From Planctomycetota bacterium (GTDB lineage: Bacteria; Planctomycetota; UBA1135; GCA-002748355), in NCBI GenBank assembly GCA_002685965.1, contig NYZE01000053.1:1-53916 (forward strand): 53,916 nt of DNA, given 5' to 3'. A program made the position numbers and the translations under genes. The first letter of the stretch is position 1. The number at the start of each line of letters is the position of its first letter. The notes beneath the pieces were generated by a model. The model made no database searches, had not been told where the DNA came from, and saw only the letters and a program-made list of their open reading frames with translations. This document shows, in pieces, positions 42,112 to 49,592 of the stretch.

Positions 42112-42927
42112 GTGGTTGATGTCTTCGAGGAGATCGTCGAGCTGAGGCGGCGAGGTGTGCCGGCCGCGCTTTGTACGATCATCGGCACGCGTGGGTCGAC
42201 GCCGGGCCGTGAGGCGATGCGCATGCTCGTGTGCGCCGACGGCACCTTCCTCGGGACGATCGGTGGTGGCTGTCTCGAGGCGGAGGTCTACGAGGCGGCC
42301 AAGGAAGTCATCCGCGACGAGAAGACACGCACGCTGAGCTTCAAGCTGACCGAGTTCGATACGCCCGAGAACGGTCTGCTCTGTGGCGGAGAAGTGACGG
42401 TCTTCGTTGAGCCGATCACGACGCCGACGCTTCTGCTCTTCGGTGGCGGGCACATCTCGAAAGTCGTGTGTCACCTGGCGACGCTCGCTGGTTTCCGCGT
42501 CAGCATTGCCGAGGATCGAGCCGAGTTCTGCACGGTCGACCGCTTTCCTGAGGCGACCGGTCTGCATGTCGGCGCCATGACGACCCTGGCCAAAGAACTC
42601 CCACTCGGACCGGGCACCTACGTCGTGATCGTGACGCGAGGCCACAAGGGCGACGGCGAAGTGCTGGCGGGGCTCGCTGAGCGCGCGCAGAGTGGTGCCA
42701 AAGCCGATCAGCCCCGCTACCTCGGTATGATCGGCAGTCGGTCAAAGCGCACCGTGCTATTCCGCAAGCTTCACAAAGAGGTGGCTGTTCCCCAGGAGTG
42801 GCTCGACCGAGTGCGTTCGCCGGTCGGGCTCAAGATCGGGGCGCGCAGCCACGAGGAGATTGCCGTGGCCATCGTCGCCGAGATGATTGCCGTGCGGCGT
42901 GGTGCGCCGGATCTCCGCGCTCCCTGA
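42112..42927 (+). CDS. XdhC/CoxI-family molybdenum hydroxylase accessory protein
   Basis: 271 aa from GTG 42112, where homology begins (VVDVFEEIVELRRRGVPAAL); ATG 42064 is an alternative. The N-terminal XdhC/CoxI domain has TIIGTRGSTPG and TIGGGCLEAEVYE, where the conserved Cys contributes to cofactor handling. The C-terminal Rossmann domain shows LLFGGGHISKVV and GMIGSRSKR. XdhC-type proteins bind and sulfurate the molybdopterin cofactor for xanthine dehydrogenase or CO-dehydrogenase-like enzymes. No hydroxylase gene is present here. Confidence 0.88.
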   Translation: MVDVFEEIVELRRRGVPAALCTIIGTRGSTPGREAMRMLVCADGTFLGTIGGGCLEAEVYEAAKEVIRDEKTRTLSFKLTEFDTPENGLLCGGEVTVFVEPITTPTLLLFGGGHISKVVCHLATLAGFRVSIAEDRAEFCTVDRFPEATGLHVGAMTTLAKELPLGPGTYVVIVTRGHKGDGEVLAGLAERAQSGAKADQPRYLGMIGSRSKRTVLFRKLHKEVAVPQEWLDRVRSPVGLKIGARSHEEIAVAIVAEMIAVRRGAPDLRAP

Positions 42928-43099
42928 ACCCCTGGCGAGGGTTATGCGTTATTGCGGCCAGTCTTCGGGCCACCCGGTGCCGCGGGGCAGCTACCGGCGG
43001 CAGCCTTCGGTTGTTCCTCCCGGCGACCCCTGGCATATTGTTCGCGCCAAAGCTCGCCCCAGCCTTCGGCTGACCCCCTTCTCGGCCCTATCGAGTGAG
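42928..43099 (+). other. Intergenic region with two CAGCCTTCGG copies
   Basis: No gene. Two direct copies of CAGCCTTCGG (43001 and 43060), each able to form a 4-5-bp hairpin with a following Y-TG, and two copies of ACCCCTGGC (42929 and 43026). I see no firm promoter. Confidence 0.3.
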
Positions 43100-44191
43100 A
43101 TGACATCCCGCGCGATTGCATTCCTTGCCGTCCTGTTCCTGGCTGCTCCGGCAGTTGCCCAACAGGACACTATCTGGCTGACCGATGGCACCAAGAAGCA
43201 GAGGGTGCGCGTCACGGCCTTCGACTTCCTCAAGATCGAATTCCGCTCGGGTAGCAACCTCGAGACGTTACCGCGCGAGAAGGTCTTGCGGTTCGTGCCT
43301 GGACAACGGGCGCTCGACAGGTACTTCAACAAGGCACGCAAGTACGAGGCCGACGAAGAGTTCGGTGATGCCTTCACATCCTGGATCGGGGCTGCGGAGA
43401 AGCTGCTCACGAACGCGAGGCTCAGGGTGTTTGCGCAGTATGCCTACTGGAGAGCCTTTGACATCGCGCGCAGCCACGGCAAGCCCGAGGACGAGAGAGA
43501 GTGCCTCGACGGGCTCGAGAAGAAGGTGACGAACTCGGGCTACTGGCCCGACATCTGGCGGTTTCGACTCGGCTTGGTGCGGAACGTCGCGGCGGCGCAG
43601 AAGGCGCGCAAGCCACGCGAGAAGTATCAGGCCCGGGTGGAACAGTTCAGCAAGTGGGTTGAGGACAACAATCTGTCCGAGCGCTACAGCATCGAAGCGA
43701 AACTGTTCAAACTCGACGCCAAGACGCTGCTCGCGCAGGTCAGCGCCAAGCAACGGCAGGACCAACTGAACAAGCTTCTGTCGGAGGTGGAGGGCGTCTA
43801 TCCCGATCTCGCGACGGTCATCAACCTCGAGTTCGCCTACGCCGTCCTTGCGGGCAACAAGCACGAAGACGCGCGCAAGCTGTTCACGACGATCGTGAAC
43901 GACAAGGCTGCGAACAGCGACACGAAGGCGCGGGCCTACCTCGGCCGCGGTCACGCGTGGATGAGCAAGCCGGGGCGCACGTCAGACGACGCGCGGCGCG
44001 CGTTGCTCGACTACATGCGCGTGTCTACGCTGTTTCCGAAGAGTGACGCCGAGATCGTCGGCGAGGCGCTGTTCAAGGCCATGGACGCCTACGAAGCTTG
44101 GAACGGTCCGGAGAAGAAGGCCAATATCCGTCGCATCAAGAGCAGACTCAAGCTCCGCTACGCCGACAGCACCTGGGCCAAGAAGCGCTGA
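43100..44191 (+). CDS. Exported TPR-like protein
   Basis: 363 aa from the ATG at 43100 (the track start at 42887 lies in xdhC). Signal peptide MTSRAIAFLAVLFLAAPAVA followed by QQD. Residues about 25-65 form a small beta-domain (WLTDGTKKQRVRVTAFDFLKIEFR). Residues about 75-350 are helical repeats with TPR-like periodicity (DRYFNKARKYEADEEFGDAF, FAYAVLAGNKHEDARKLF, ARAYLGRGHAWMSKPGRTSDD). Probably a periplasmic scaffold. No catalytic residues recognised. Confidence 0.75.
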   Translation: MTSRAIAFLAVLFLAAPAVAQQDTIWLTDGTKKQRVRVTAFDFLKIEFRSGSNLETLPREKVLRFVPGQRALDRYFNKARKYEADEEFGDAFTSWIGAAEKLLTNARLRVFAQYAYWRAFDIARSHGKPEDERECLDGLEKKVTNSGYWPDIWRFRLGLVRNVAAAQKARKPREKYQARVEQFSKWVEDNNLSERYSIEAKLFKLDAKTLLAQVSAKQRQDQLNKLLSEVEGVYPDLATVINLEFAYAVLAGNKHEDARKLFTTIVNDKAANSDTKARAYLGRGHAWMSKPGRTSDDARRALLDYMRVSTLFPKSDAEIVGEALFKAMDAYEAWNGPEKKANIRRIKSRLKLRYADSTWAKKR

Positions 44192-44304
44192 CGTACTCGC
44201 CGGCTGCGTTGTGAGGCGGCTTCGTTGGCTGCGTCGACTGGCTCGCGTTTCGAACACTGAAGCTCGTCGTTGCTTACGGCTTTCAGGCTCTACTTTGGCC
44301 TGCG

Positions 44305-44346
44305 CTGCGCAGCGTCTGGCCGCGCGGATCGCCACGCTGTGCGCAG
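44305..44346 (+). other. Long imperfect inverted repeat after the TPR gene
   Basis: CTGCGCAGCG pairs with CGCTGTGCGCAG (2-nt bulge) around a 20-nt loop. It could mark the mRNA 3' end. The region 44192-44477 otherwise holds no convincing gene. Confidence 0.35.
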
Positions 44347-44406
44347 ACGTGTAGCGGTGTCTCCAAGAAAGTAGCTCAAAGACACTCTCGCCGTTTCCTT
44401 CCTAGT

Positions 44407-44426
44407 GCACCGCAGGGTTGCGGTGC
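44407..44426 (+). other. Perfect 8-bp hairpin upstream of the ECF sigma gene
   Basis: GCACCGCA-GGGT-TGCGGTGC, 52 nt before the GTG start. It may be a terminator for upstream transcription or a leader structure; there is no T-tract. Confidence 0.45.
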
Positions 44427-44477
44427 TGTTGCCCCGGAAGAGTCGGGCCGACAGGTTTGCACCAGAGGAGGGGAAGG

Positions 44478-45008
44478 GTGGAGCAGCAGTGGTCAAGCTG
44501 GCGCCGCTGCGCGCGCGGCTACTTCAGGCGGCGTCTTCGGGACGAGAACGAGATTGACGAACTCGTTCAGGAGACGTGTGTGCGTGCGTGGATCAGCGGT
44601 CGTGATGGTCGCGGGGTCCGCGTCCAACGCTCTTGGGTTCTCGGAATCAGTTGGCGCGTCTACGCCGACTACTGCCGCGATGCGCGGATGCGGCGTCGGC
44701 TGCCGTACGGTTGCGTGGCTGACGTACCGGGTGTGGTTCGAGAGCGAACACTGCGCGTGTGCGATGGCGAATATCGCCTGAGCCACCTCCTGCGCATTCT
44801 CTACGAGGAAGTGCACAACTTGTCTGGCGATGACCGGTCGCTTGTTGGCGACCGGCTTCGCGGGCTCCGCGTTAGCGAGGTCGCTCGGCTCCACGACATG
44901 ACGGTTCATATGGTCAAGCGGCGTCTGTACCGGGGGAGGCGACGGCTCAAAGCGGCCATCTTGGAACGATTGCAGGAGGACGAGGATGTTGTTCAGTTCA
45001 TCAAGTAG
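44478..45008 (+). CDS. ECF-type RNA polymerase sigma factor
   Basis: 176 aa from GTG 44478, chosen for the GAGGAGGGG upstream; the track start at 44418 is too early. Region 2 is recognisable as RDENEIDELVQETCVRAW, and region 4 as LRGLRVSEVARLHDMTVHMVKRRLYRGRRRLK with a helix-turn-helix. The linker is Arg-rich. It overlaps the next gene, an exported TPR protein, by 23 bp instead of being followed by an anti-sigma factor, so its control is unclear. It probably directs a small envelope-related regulon. Confidence 0.82.
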   Translation: MEQQWSSWRRCARGYFRRRLRDENEIDELVQETCVRAWISGRDGRGVRVQRSWVLGISWRVYADYCRDARMRRRLPYGCVADVPGVVRERTLRVCDGEYRLSHLLRILYEEVHNLSGDDRSLVGDRLRGLRVSEVARLHDMTVHMVKRRLYRGRRRLKAAILERLQEDEDVVQFIK

Positions 45009-45804
45009 GGTGTTTCTCGCGGTCTTGGCGGCGCTCGCGTGGAGTGACGCGGGCGTGGCTCAGGGCGGCAAGGGGTCGGCCAAACCCAAGATCGTCAAAG
45101 CCAAGATCGGCAAGGAAGCGCGCACGGCGCTGGCTGCTGCGGGTCGGCTGTCTCGAGTTCGGCAGGGCTCGAGTGTCGTCGAGCGTCAGAAAATCCTCGA
45201 GAAGGCGCAGGCCGCGTTCGCCAAGGTTGCCCGGAAGTTCGCCAGCCAGGATGCGGTCGTCGGCGAGGCGGCCTTCCGACGCGGGCAACTACTCGGGCGC
45301 CTCGGCCGGATCAACGAGGCGCTCGCTGCGTTTCGGCGGGCGGGGGACAAGGCCAAGGCTGGCTTCGGGACGCGTGCGAGGCTCGAGGCGGGTCACGTCC
45401 AGCGTCGCGAGAAGCTGTACCCGGACGCGCTGGAGAGCTATCGACTCGCCGCGACTGCCGGCGGTGCATACGGCAATCGGGCGCGCCTCTGGATAGGCAA
45501 GACGCTGATCAATCTGGGACGTGTGCCGGACGCGCGCCGGGAGTGGCAGGCACTCGGCACCGACCGCACCATGGATGCCTACCTGCGCATCCAGGCCTTT
45601 GACGACCTCGCGATGAGCTATGTGAAGGAGAAGAAGATCGGCGCTGCGAAACGGGTGATCGCCGACGCCGAGGATGCGCTGTCTAGCGAGACCGCTGGAG
45701 AAGACAAGCGGGCACGTGTCTTGCGCAAAAAGCTCGGTCGCATGCGTGCCCGCAAGAGCATAGCCAAGGCGGCGGAGAGGGCTCTCGAATCCAGGAGACG
45801 CTGA
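44986..45804 (+). CDS. Exported TPR protein coupled to the ECF sigma factor
   Basis: 272 aa. The ATG lies 23 bp inside the sigma gene, after GAGGACGAGG. Signal peptide MLFSSSSRVFLAVLAALAWSDAGVA followed by QGG, then a Lys-rich linker (KPKIVKAKIGKEA). Residues about 75-240 contain four or five TPR-like helix pairs (AAFRRGQLLGRLGRINEALAAF, ARLEAGHVQRREKLYPDALESY, ARLWIGKTLINLGRVPDARREW). The C-terminus is basic. It has no TM beyond the signal, so it is not a typical anti-sigma factor. Periplasmic. Confidence 0.75.
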   Translation: MLFSSSSRVFLAVLAALAWSDAGVAQGGKGSAKPKIVKAKIGKEARTALAAAGRLSRVRQGSSVVERQKILEKAQAAFAKVARKFASQDAVVGEAAFRRGQLLGRLGRINEALAAFRRAGDKAKAGFGTRARLEAGHVQRREKLYPDALESYRLAATAGGAYGNRARLWIGKTLINLGRVPDARREWQALGTDRTMDAYLRIQAFDDLAMSYVKEKKIGAAKRVIADAEDALSSETAGEDKRARVLRKKLGRMRARKSIAKAAERALESRRR

Positions 45805-45878
45805 AGTCTGCCCACGTGTTACCTGTCCGAGGGGCTCCGGATCGCCGCAAGGGGCGCGGGGCTCCTCACCTTTTCGTG

Positions 45879-45884
45879 TACGAT
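45879..45884 (+). promoter_or_regulatory. -10-like box for the 370-aa exported protein gene
   Basis: TACGAT (4/6) ending 8 nt before the ATG at 45893, with CCCCTCCC in between. No -35 or SD. Confidence 0.35.
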
Positions 45885-45892
45885 CCCCTCCC

Positions 45893-47005
45893 ATGTTGCG
45901 GGCAGGCGCGGCGTTGATGCTGCTTGGGTCGTGCGCGGTCGGGCAGGGTAAGCTCCTCTATCCAAAGGCGCGGTTCCAGTACGCCTATCCGATGCACGCC
46001 GTCGAGTTGCGCCGGTTCGACACCGGTTGGGTGCGGCAAGCGGCGGTGCCCAAACGGTGGGTCGCGGACCTGGTCACGTGGCCGGTGCCGATCCCCGAGT
46101 CCGGAATAGAGAGCTTTGGCGATGGCCAGCACGTCGTGCTTTCGACCAAGGGGGAGTACACCGACGACACCGTCCACTTCCTCGACTTTGCGATCGTCGT
46201 GGCGCAGCAAGCCGGTTCGGCCTTCAAGGTCGAAGTGAGCCATCACCGTACGGCTGTCTGGGGCTGCATCCACGCGTGGCGCTATCTCGAGTGGGCCGGC
46301 GACAGCAAGGACATTCCCGAGTCGTATCCGATCTGGGCGATGTACGAGCTGGTCTACACTGGCATCGAGTCCGGCAAGGGCGTGTTCTCGTCGACCAACG
46401 CCTACCGCGTGTCGCACCTGCGAGTCGGCGGTGCCGGCGAGGAGTTCATCGGCGAGATCGCGAGCTACATCGGTTCGGGTGAGGACAACGTCGAGCGCAC
46501 GGGTCTGCGGTTCCGGCGCCGCAAGATCCACTTCTCGGTCGAGGTCGCGGTGCACGGTGGCCGCGCTCTGGCCAAGTGGACGCGAGGCGCGACGCAGGGT
46601 GAGTGGCGCGAGGACCCGGTCCACGACATCGAGCACATGAAGGACTGGCGCGAGCAGGTCAACGAGGTGCACGCGAACCCGCCGAAGCCCAAGCCGATGG
46701 AGTCGGAGTTCTTTTGTCTCCTGGGCTCCAAGAAGCGTGGCCTGAGACCCGCCAAGGTCTCGTCAATCCTCGACACCAAGACCTGGGCCAAGCGACGAGA
46801 GGAGAAGGAGCGGCCGCTCCACCTGTTCTCGGACGCCACCCGCTTTGCCTACAAGCCCGTGCTCCGCAAACGCACCGGCTTCGTCCGCCGCCAGGGCAAC
46901 AAGTACAAGTTCGTCTGCAAACGACTCGGCATCAGCCACCCCCTCGACGTACCCAAGGACCTCGAGCCGATCCTGGCGGCGTGGCTGGACAACTTCCCCA
47001 GGTGA
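45893..47005 (+). CDS. Exported protein of unknown function
   Basis: 370 aa. N-terminal signal MLRAGAALMLLGSCAVG followed by QGK, giving Gln at +1 if cleaved by signal peptidase I; LLGSC could instead be a lipobox. The body has Trp/Tyr-rich stretches (FQYAYPMHAVELRRFDTGWVRQA, WGCIHAWRYLEWAGDSKDIPESYPIWAMYEL) and an HHRTAVWGC segment. A basic C-terminal quarter follows (KKRGLRPAKVSSI, KTWAKRREEKERP, LRKRTGFVRRQGNKYKF). I recognise no domain. It is monocistronic by spacing (87 bp from the previous gene, 79 bp before gpmA) and has a -10-like box adjacent to the start. Confidence 0.65.
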   Translation: MLRAGAALMLLGSCAVGQGKLLYPKARFQYAYPMHAVELRRFDTGWVRQAAVPKRWVADLVTWPVPIPESGIESFGDGQHVVLSTKGEYTDDTVHFLDFAIVVAQQAGSAFKVEVSHHRTAVWGCIHAWRYLEWAGDSKDIPESYPIWAMYELVYTGIESGKGVFSSTNAYRVSHLRVGGAGEEFIGEIASYIGSGEDNVERTGLRFRRRKIHFSVEVAVHGGRALAKWTRGATQGEWREDPVHDIEHMKDWREQVNEVHANPPKPKPMESEFFCLLGSKKRGLRPAKVSSILDTKTWAKRREEKERPLHLFSDATRFAYKPVLRKRTGFVRRQGNKYKFVCKRLGISHPLDVPKDLEPILAAWLDNFPR

Positions 47006-47071
47006 TGGGGAGGGCGTCCTGGCCTGATCGGGTCTGGACGTAGAGGTTTGCTCCGCTTCGCCCCGCTGCTC

Positions 47072-47077
47072 TACGAT
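47072..47077 (+). promoter_or_regulatory. -10 box for gpmA
   Basis: TACGAT (4/6) ending 7 nt before the ATG at 47085; TTGCTC lies 18 nt upstream as a weak -35. No SD. Confidence 0.4.
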
Positions 47078-47084
47078 CCTCCAC

Positions 47085-47765
47085 ATGTTGGTCCTGCTTC
47101 GTCATGGTCAGAGTGTCTGGAACCTCGAGAACCGTTTCACCGGCTGGGTGGATGTCGGCCTCAGTGAGAAGGGGGTGGAAGAGGCCAGGGAGGCCGGCCG
47201 CTCGATGCGCAGGGAGGGCCTTCGCTTTGATGTCTGCAGAACATCACGGCAGCGTCGCGCGATCCTGACGGCGACGTTGGCGCTGGACGAGATGGACCAG
47301 CTCTGGCTGCCGATGCACAAGCACTGGCGGCTCAACGAGCGACACTACGGTGGGCTTACTGGTCTCGACAAGGCCGAGACCGCCGCCGAGCATGGCGCCG
47401 ACCAGGTGCATATCTGGCGCCGCAGCTACGACACGCCGCCCCCTGAGCTGTCCGACGACGATGAGCGGCACCCGAAGAACGATCCGGCCTATGCCGACCT
47501 CGCGCCCGAACTCAAGCCTGCGACCGAGTGCTTGGCGGACGTCGTTGCCCGCATGATTCCGTACTGGTACGACCACATCGCGCCCGATTTGATCGCCGGC
47601 AAGGCTGTACTCGTCGCTGCGCACGGCAACTCGCTGCGCGCCCTCTGCAAGCACCTCGACGGCATTTCCGACGCGGACATCCCCAACCTCGAGATCCCGA
47701 CCGGCAAACCGCTCGTCTACGAACTGGACGCCGAGCTTCGGCCGACGTCGAAGCGATACCTCTAG
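47085..47765 (+). CDS. gpmA: 2,3-bisphosphoglycerate-dependent phosphoglycerate mutase
   Basis: 226 aa, slightly shorter than the 230-250 aa norm. [21 protein letters not shown] contains the phospho-accepting H7. The general-acid region [11 protein letters not shown] and the second catalytic His in [15 protein letters not shown] are intact. It interconverts 3- and 2-phosphoglycerate in glycolysis. The segment [17 protein letters not shown] differs from the usual AYTSxLxRA, but no key residue is lost. Cytoplasmic. It converges on the PLP-enzyme gene with a strong hairpin between them. Confidence 0.9.
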   Translation: MLVLLRHGQSVWNLENRFTGWVDVGLSEKGVEEAREAGRSMRREGLRFDVCRTSRQRRAILTATLALDEMDQLWLPMHKHWRLNERHYGGLTGLDKAETAAEHGADQVHIWRRSYDTPPPELSDDDERHPKNDPAYADLAPELKPATECLADVVARMIPYWYDHIAPDLIAGKAVLVAAHGNSLRALCKHLDGISDADIPNLEIPTGKPLVYELDAELRPTSKRYL

Positions 47766-47774
47766 GCGCTGTTA

Positions 47775-47802
47775 CTGGCAGAACAGCGTTGTGCTCTGCC
47801 AG
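47775..47802. terminator. Hairpin between convergent gpmA and the PLP-enzyme gene
   Basis: CTGGCAGA and TCTGCCAG form a perfect 8-bp stem with a 12-nt loop. Its position between two convergent stops suggests a bidirectional terminator, although no T-tract follows on either strand. Confidence 0.5.
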
Positions 47803-47846
47803 CATTTGATGTGCCACGTCAACGTCTACGGATACGCCTTGTTCTG

Positions 47847-49154
47847 CTAGGTGACCCCGTGCCGTGCCGCGTGTTCCATCGCTTCGCAGAAGCGGCCCAA
47901 CTCCTCCAGCGTCGTGTAGACGCCGGGACTGATGCGCAGCCCGCGAAACTCATCGTGGTTGATGCACGTGGTGTGAATGCGGTGCTTGTCCCACAGCCAG
48001 GAGGCAAGCTTGGCAGGCGCGATGCCGCGCAGTTGCACGTTGGCGATGCCGCTGGAGAAACCAGGCTTCAAGCTGGTGTGCAGGCGAAAACGGTCGTTCT
48101 CCACCAGGCGTTTGGCCCAGTAGTCGCGCAGGTACAGGTAGCGGGCCTCCTTGCGCGCGCCGCCGATGCCCTGGTGAAAGGTCAAGGCTTCGGCGATCGC
48201 GAGTGCGTTGGCAGCCGGATGGGTGCCGATCTGCTCGAACTTGCGAATGTCCGCATCGAGTCCGTCGTCGGCCGCCATCATCGGCCACAGCCCTTCGATC
48301 TTGTTTTGGCGCACGTAGAGCAGGCCCGTGCCGTGGGGTGCCGACAACCACTTGTGCAGGCTCGTTGCGTAGTAGTCGCAGTCGAGATGCGAGATCTTGA
48401 AGTCGAGGTGCCCGAGTGCGTGTGCGCCATCGACGATGACGGGAATCCCGCGTCGGCGCGCCATCTGCACGACGTCTCGCACCGGAAGCACCTGGCCCGT
48501 GATATTGATTACGTGGCACATCAGGATCAGTTTGGTGCGCTTGCTGATGGCCTCCTCGAAGCGTCGCACGATCTCGGCCGCGTCTTCGCACGGCGTTGGG
48601 ATCGATATCCGCTTCATGACGATGCCCTCGCGCCGTTCACGTTGGCGGAAGGTCGTGATCATCCGTGGATAGTCTTGGTTGGTCGTCAGCACTTCGTCGC
48701 CGGCGCGCAGGTCGATGCCCAGTTGGCAGATCTGCAGACCCTCGGAAGCATTTCGCGTGATCGCGACCTCCTCGGCGTCGACGTCCCACTCGCGCGCGAG
48801 CCGCTTGCGCACACCTTCTCGCCGCGGCTCGAGGACACGCCACATGTTGTAGCTCGGGGCTTCATGCGAAAAGTCGAGGTGCCGCTTCATTGCGTCTTGC
48901 GCGAGCTTCGTCGCCGGGCTGACGCCGCCATTGTTCAGGTTGACTATCGATCGGTCGACCGTGAACGCGCGCGCGACCTCCGCCCAGAAGTCCTCGCGCG
49001 CTGCGATTTCCCCGGCCGTCGCCGTGTCGCTGGCCAACTCCCGCAATCGCCCCAGCACGTCGGGCAGATTCGATGCTGCCAGCGACGCGCCACCGACCAA
49101 GGGGACCGAGAGCGCACCGAGAAACTCCCTGCGGGATGGCATGGGGGAGATCAT
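47847..49154 (-). CDS. Tat-exported class V PLP-dependent aminotransferase-like enzyme
   Basis: 435 aa (431 if the ATG at 49142 is used). The N-terminal MPSRREFLGALSVPLVGGAS is a twin-arginine signal. The fold-type I domain shows NNGGVSPAT, ITRNASEGLQI, VDGAHALGHLDF and the PLP lysine in SLHKWLSAPHGTGLL. The pattern resembles isopenicillin-N-epimerase/cysteine-desulfurase-like class V proteins, many of which carry Tat signals. Being folded with its cofactor before export fits Tat. It follows the RidA lipoprotein by 12 bp, so the two probably act in the same compartment. Substrate unknown. Confidence 0.82.
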   Translation of the reverse strand: MISPMPSRREFLGALSVPLVGGASLAASNLPDVLGRLRELASDTATAGEIAAREDFWAEVARAFTVDRSIVNLNNGGVSPATKLAQDAMKRHLDFSHEAPSYNMWRVLEPRREGVRKRLAREWDVDAEEVAITRNASEGLQICQLGIDLRAGDEVLTTNQDYPRMITTFRQRERREGIVMKRISIPTPCEDAAEIVRRFEEAISKRTKLILMCHVINITGQVLPVRDVVQMARRRGIPVIVDGAHALGHLDFKISHLDCDYYATSLHKWLSAPHGTGLLYVRQNKIEGLWPMMAADDGLDADIRKFEQIGTHPAANALAIAEALTFHQGIGGARKEARYLYLRDYWAKRLVENDRFRLHTSLKPGFSSGIANVQLRGIAPAKLASWLWDKHRIHTTCINHDEFRGLRISPGVYTTLEELGRFCEAMEHAARHGVT

Positions 49155-49166
49155 AGCGCAGGGTCC

Positions 49167-49592
49167 TTACCGCACCGCCGTCACCATGATCTCTACGAGG
49201 GCGTCCTTGGGTAGTCGGGCTGCTTGAACGGCGGCGCGGGCGGGCGGACCGTTCTTGAAGCGGGCGGCATAGATGCGGTTCATCGCTGCATAGTCGTTGA
49301 GGTCGGCGAGGAAGACGATCACTTGGACGACGTTGTCGAAGTCAGTGCCGGCGGCGGCGAGGACGGCTTCGATGTTGTAGAGGACGCGTTCGGTTTGGGC
49401 CTCGATACCCGTGGCCATCTTGCCGGTAGCGGGGTCGATGGCGATCTGGCCGGCGCACCAGACCGTGTTGCCGACGCGGATGGCCTGAGAATAGGGTCCA
49501 ATGGCGGCGGGAGCGCGGTCGGTCGAGATGACCTGCTTGGCGGGTGCTGCACAGGCACCGAGGCAGAGAACGAGAGCGAGAGCGAGCTTCAT
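49167..49592 (-). CDS. RidA-family enamine/imine deaminase, predicted lipoprotein
   Basis: 141 aa from the ATG at 49592, which overlaps the previous stop by 4 bp; the longer track start would bury the signal. The N-terminal MKLALALVLCLGACAAPAK is a clear lipoprotein signal (LGAC). The rest is a full YjgF/YER057c/UK114 (RidA) domain: APAAIGPYSQAIRVGNTVWCAGQIAIDPATG, ARFKNGPPARAAVQAARLPKDALVEI with the conserved Arg and Glu. Cytoplasmic RidA hydrolyses reactive 2-aminoacrylate-type enamines from PLP enzymes. An exported RidA beside an exported PLP enzyme suggests the same task in the periplasm. Confidence 0.88.
   Translation of the reverse strand: MKLALALVLCLGACAAPAKQVISTDRAPAAIGPYSQAIRVGNTVWCAGQIAIDPATGKMATGIEAQTERVLYNIEAVLAAAGTDFDNVVQVIVFLADLNDYAAMNRIYAARFKNGPPARAAVQAARLPKDALVEIMVTAVR

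Noticed and set aside
44986-45804. Anti-sigma factor
   Set aside because: The product is a signal-peptide TPR protein without an anti-sigma domain or a membrane-spanning segment after the signal.
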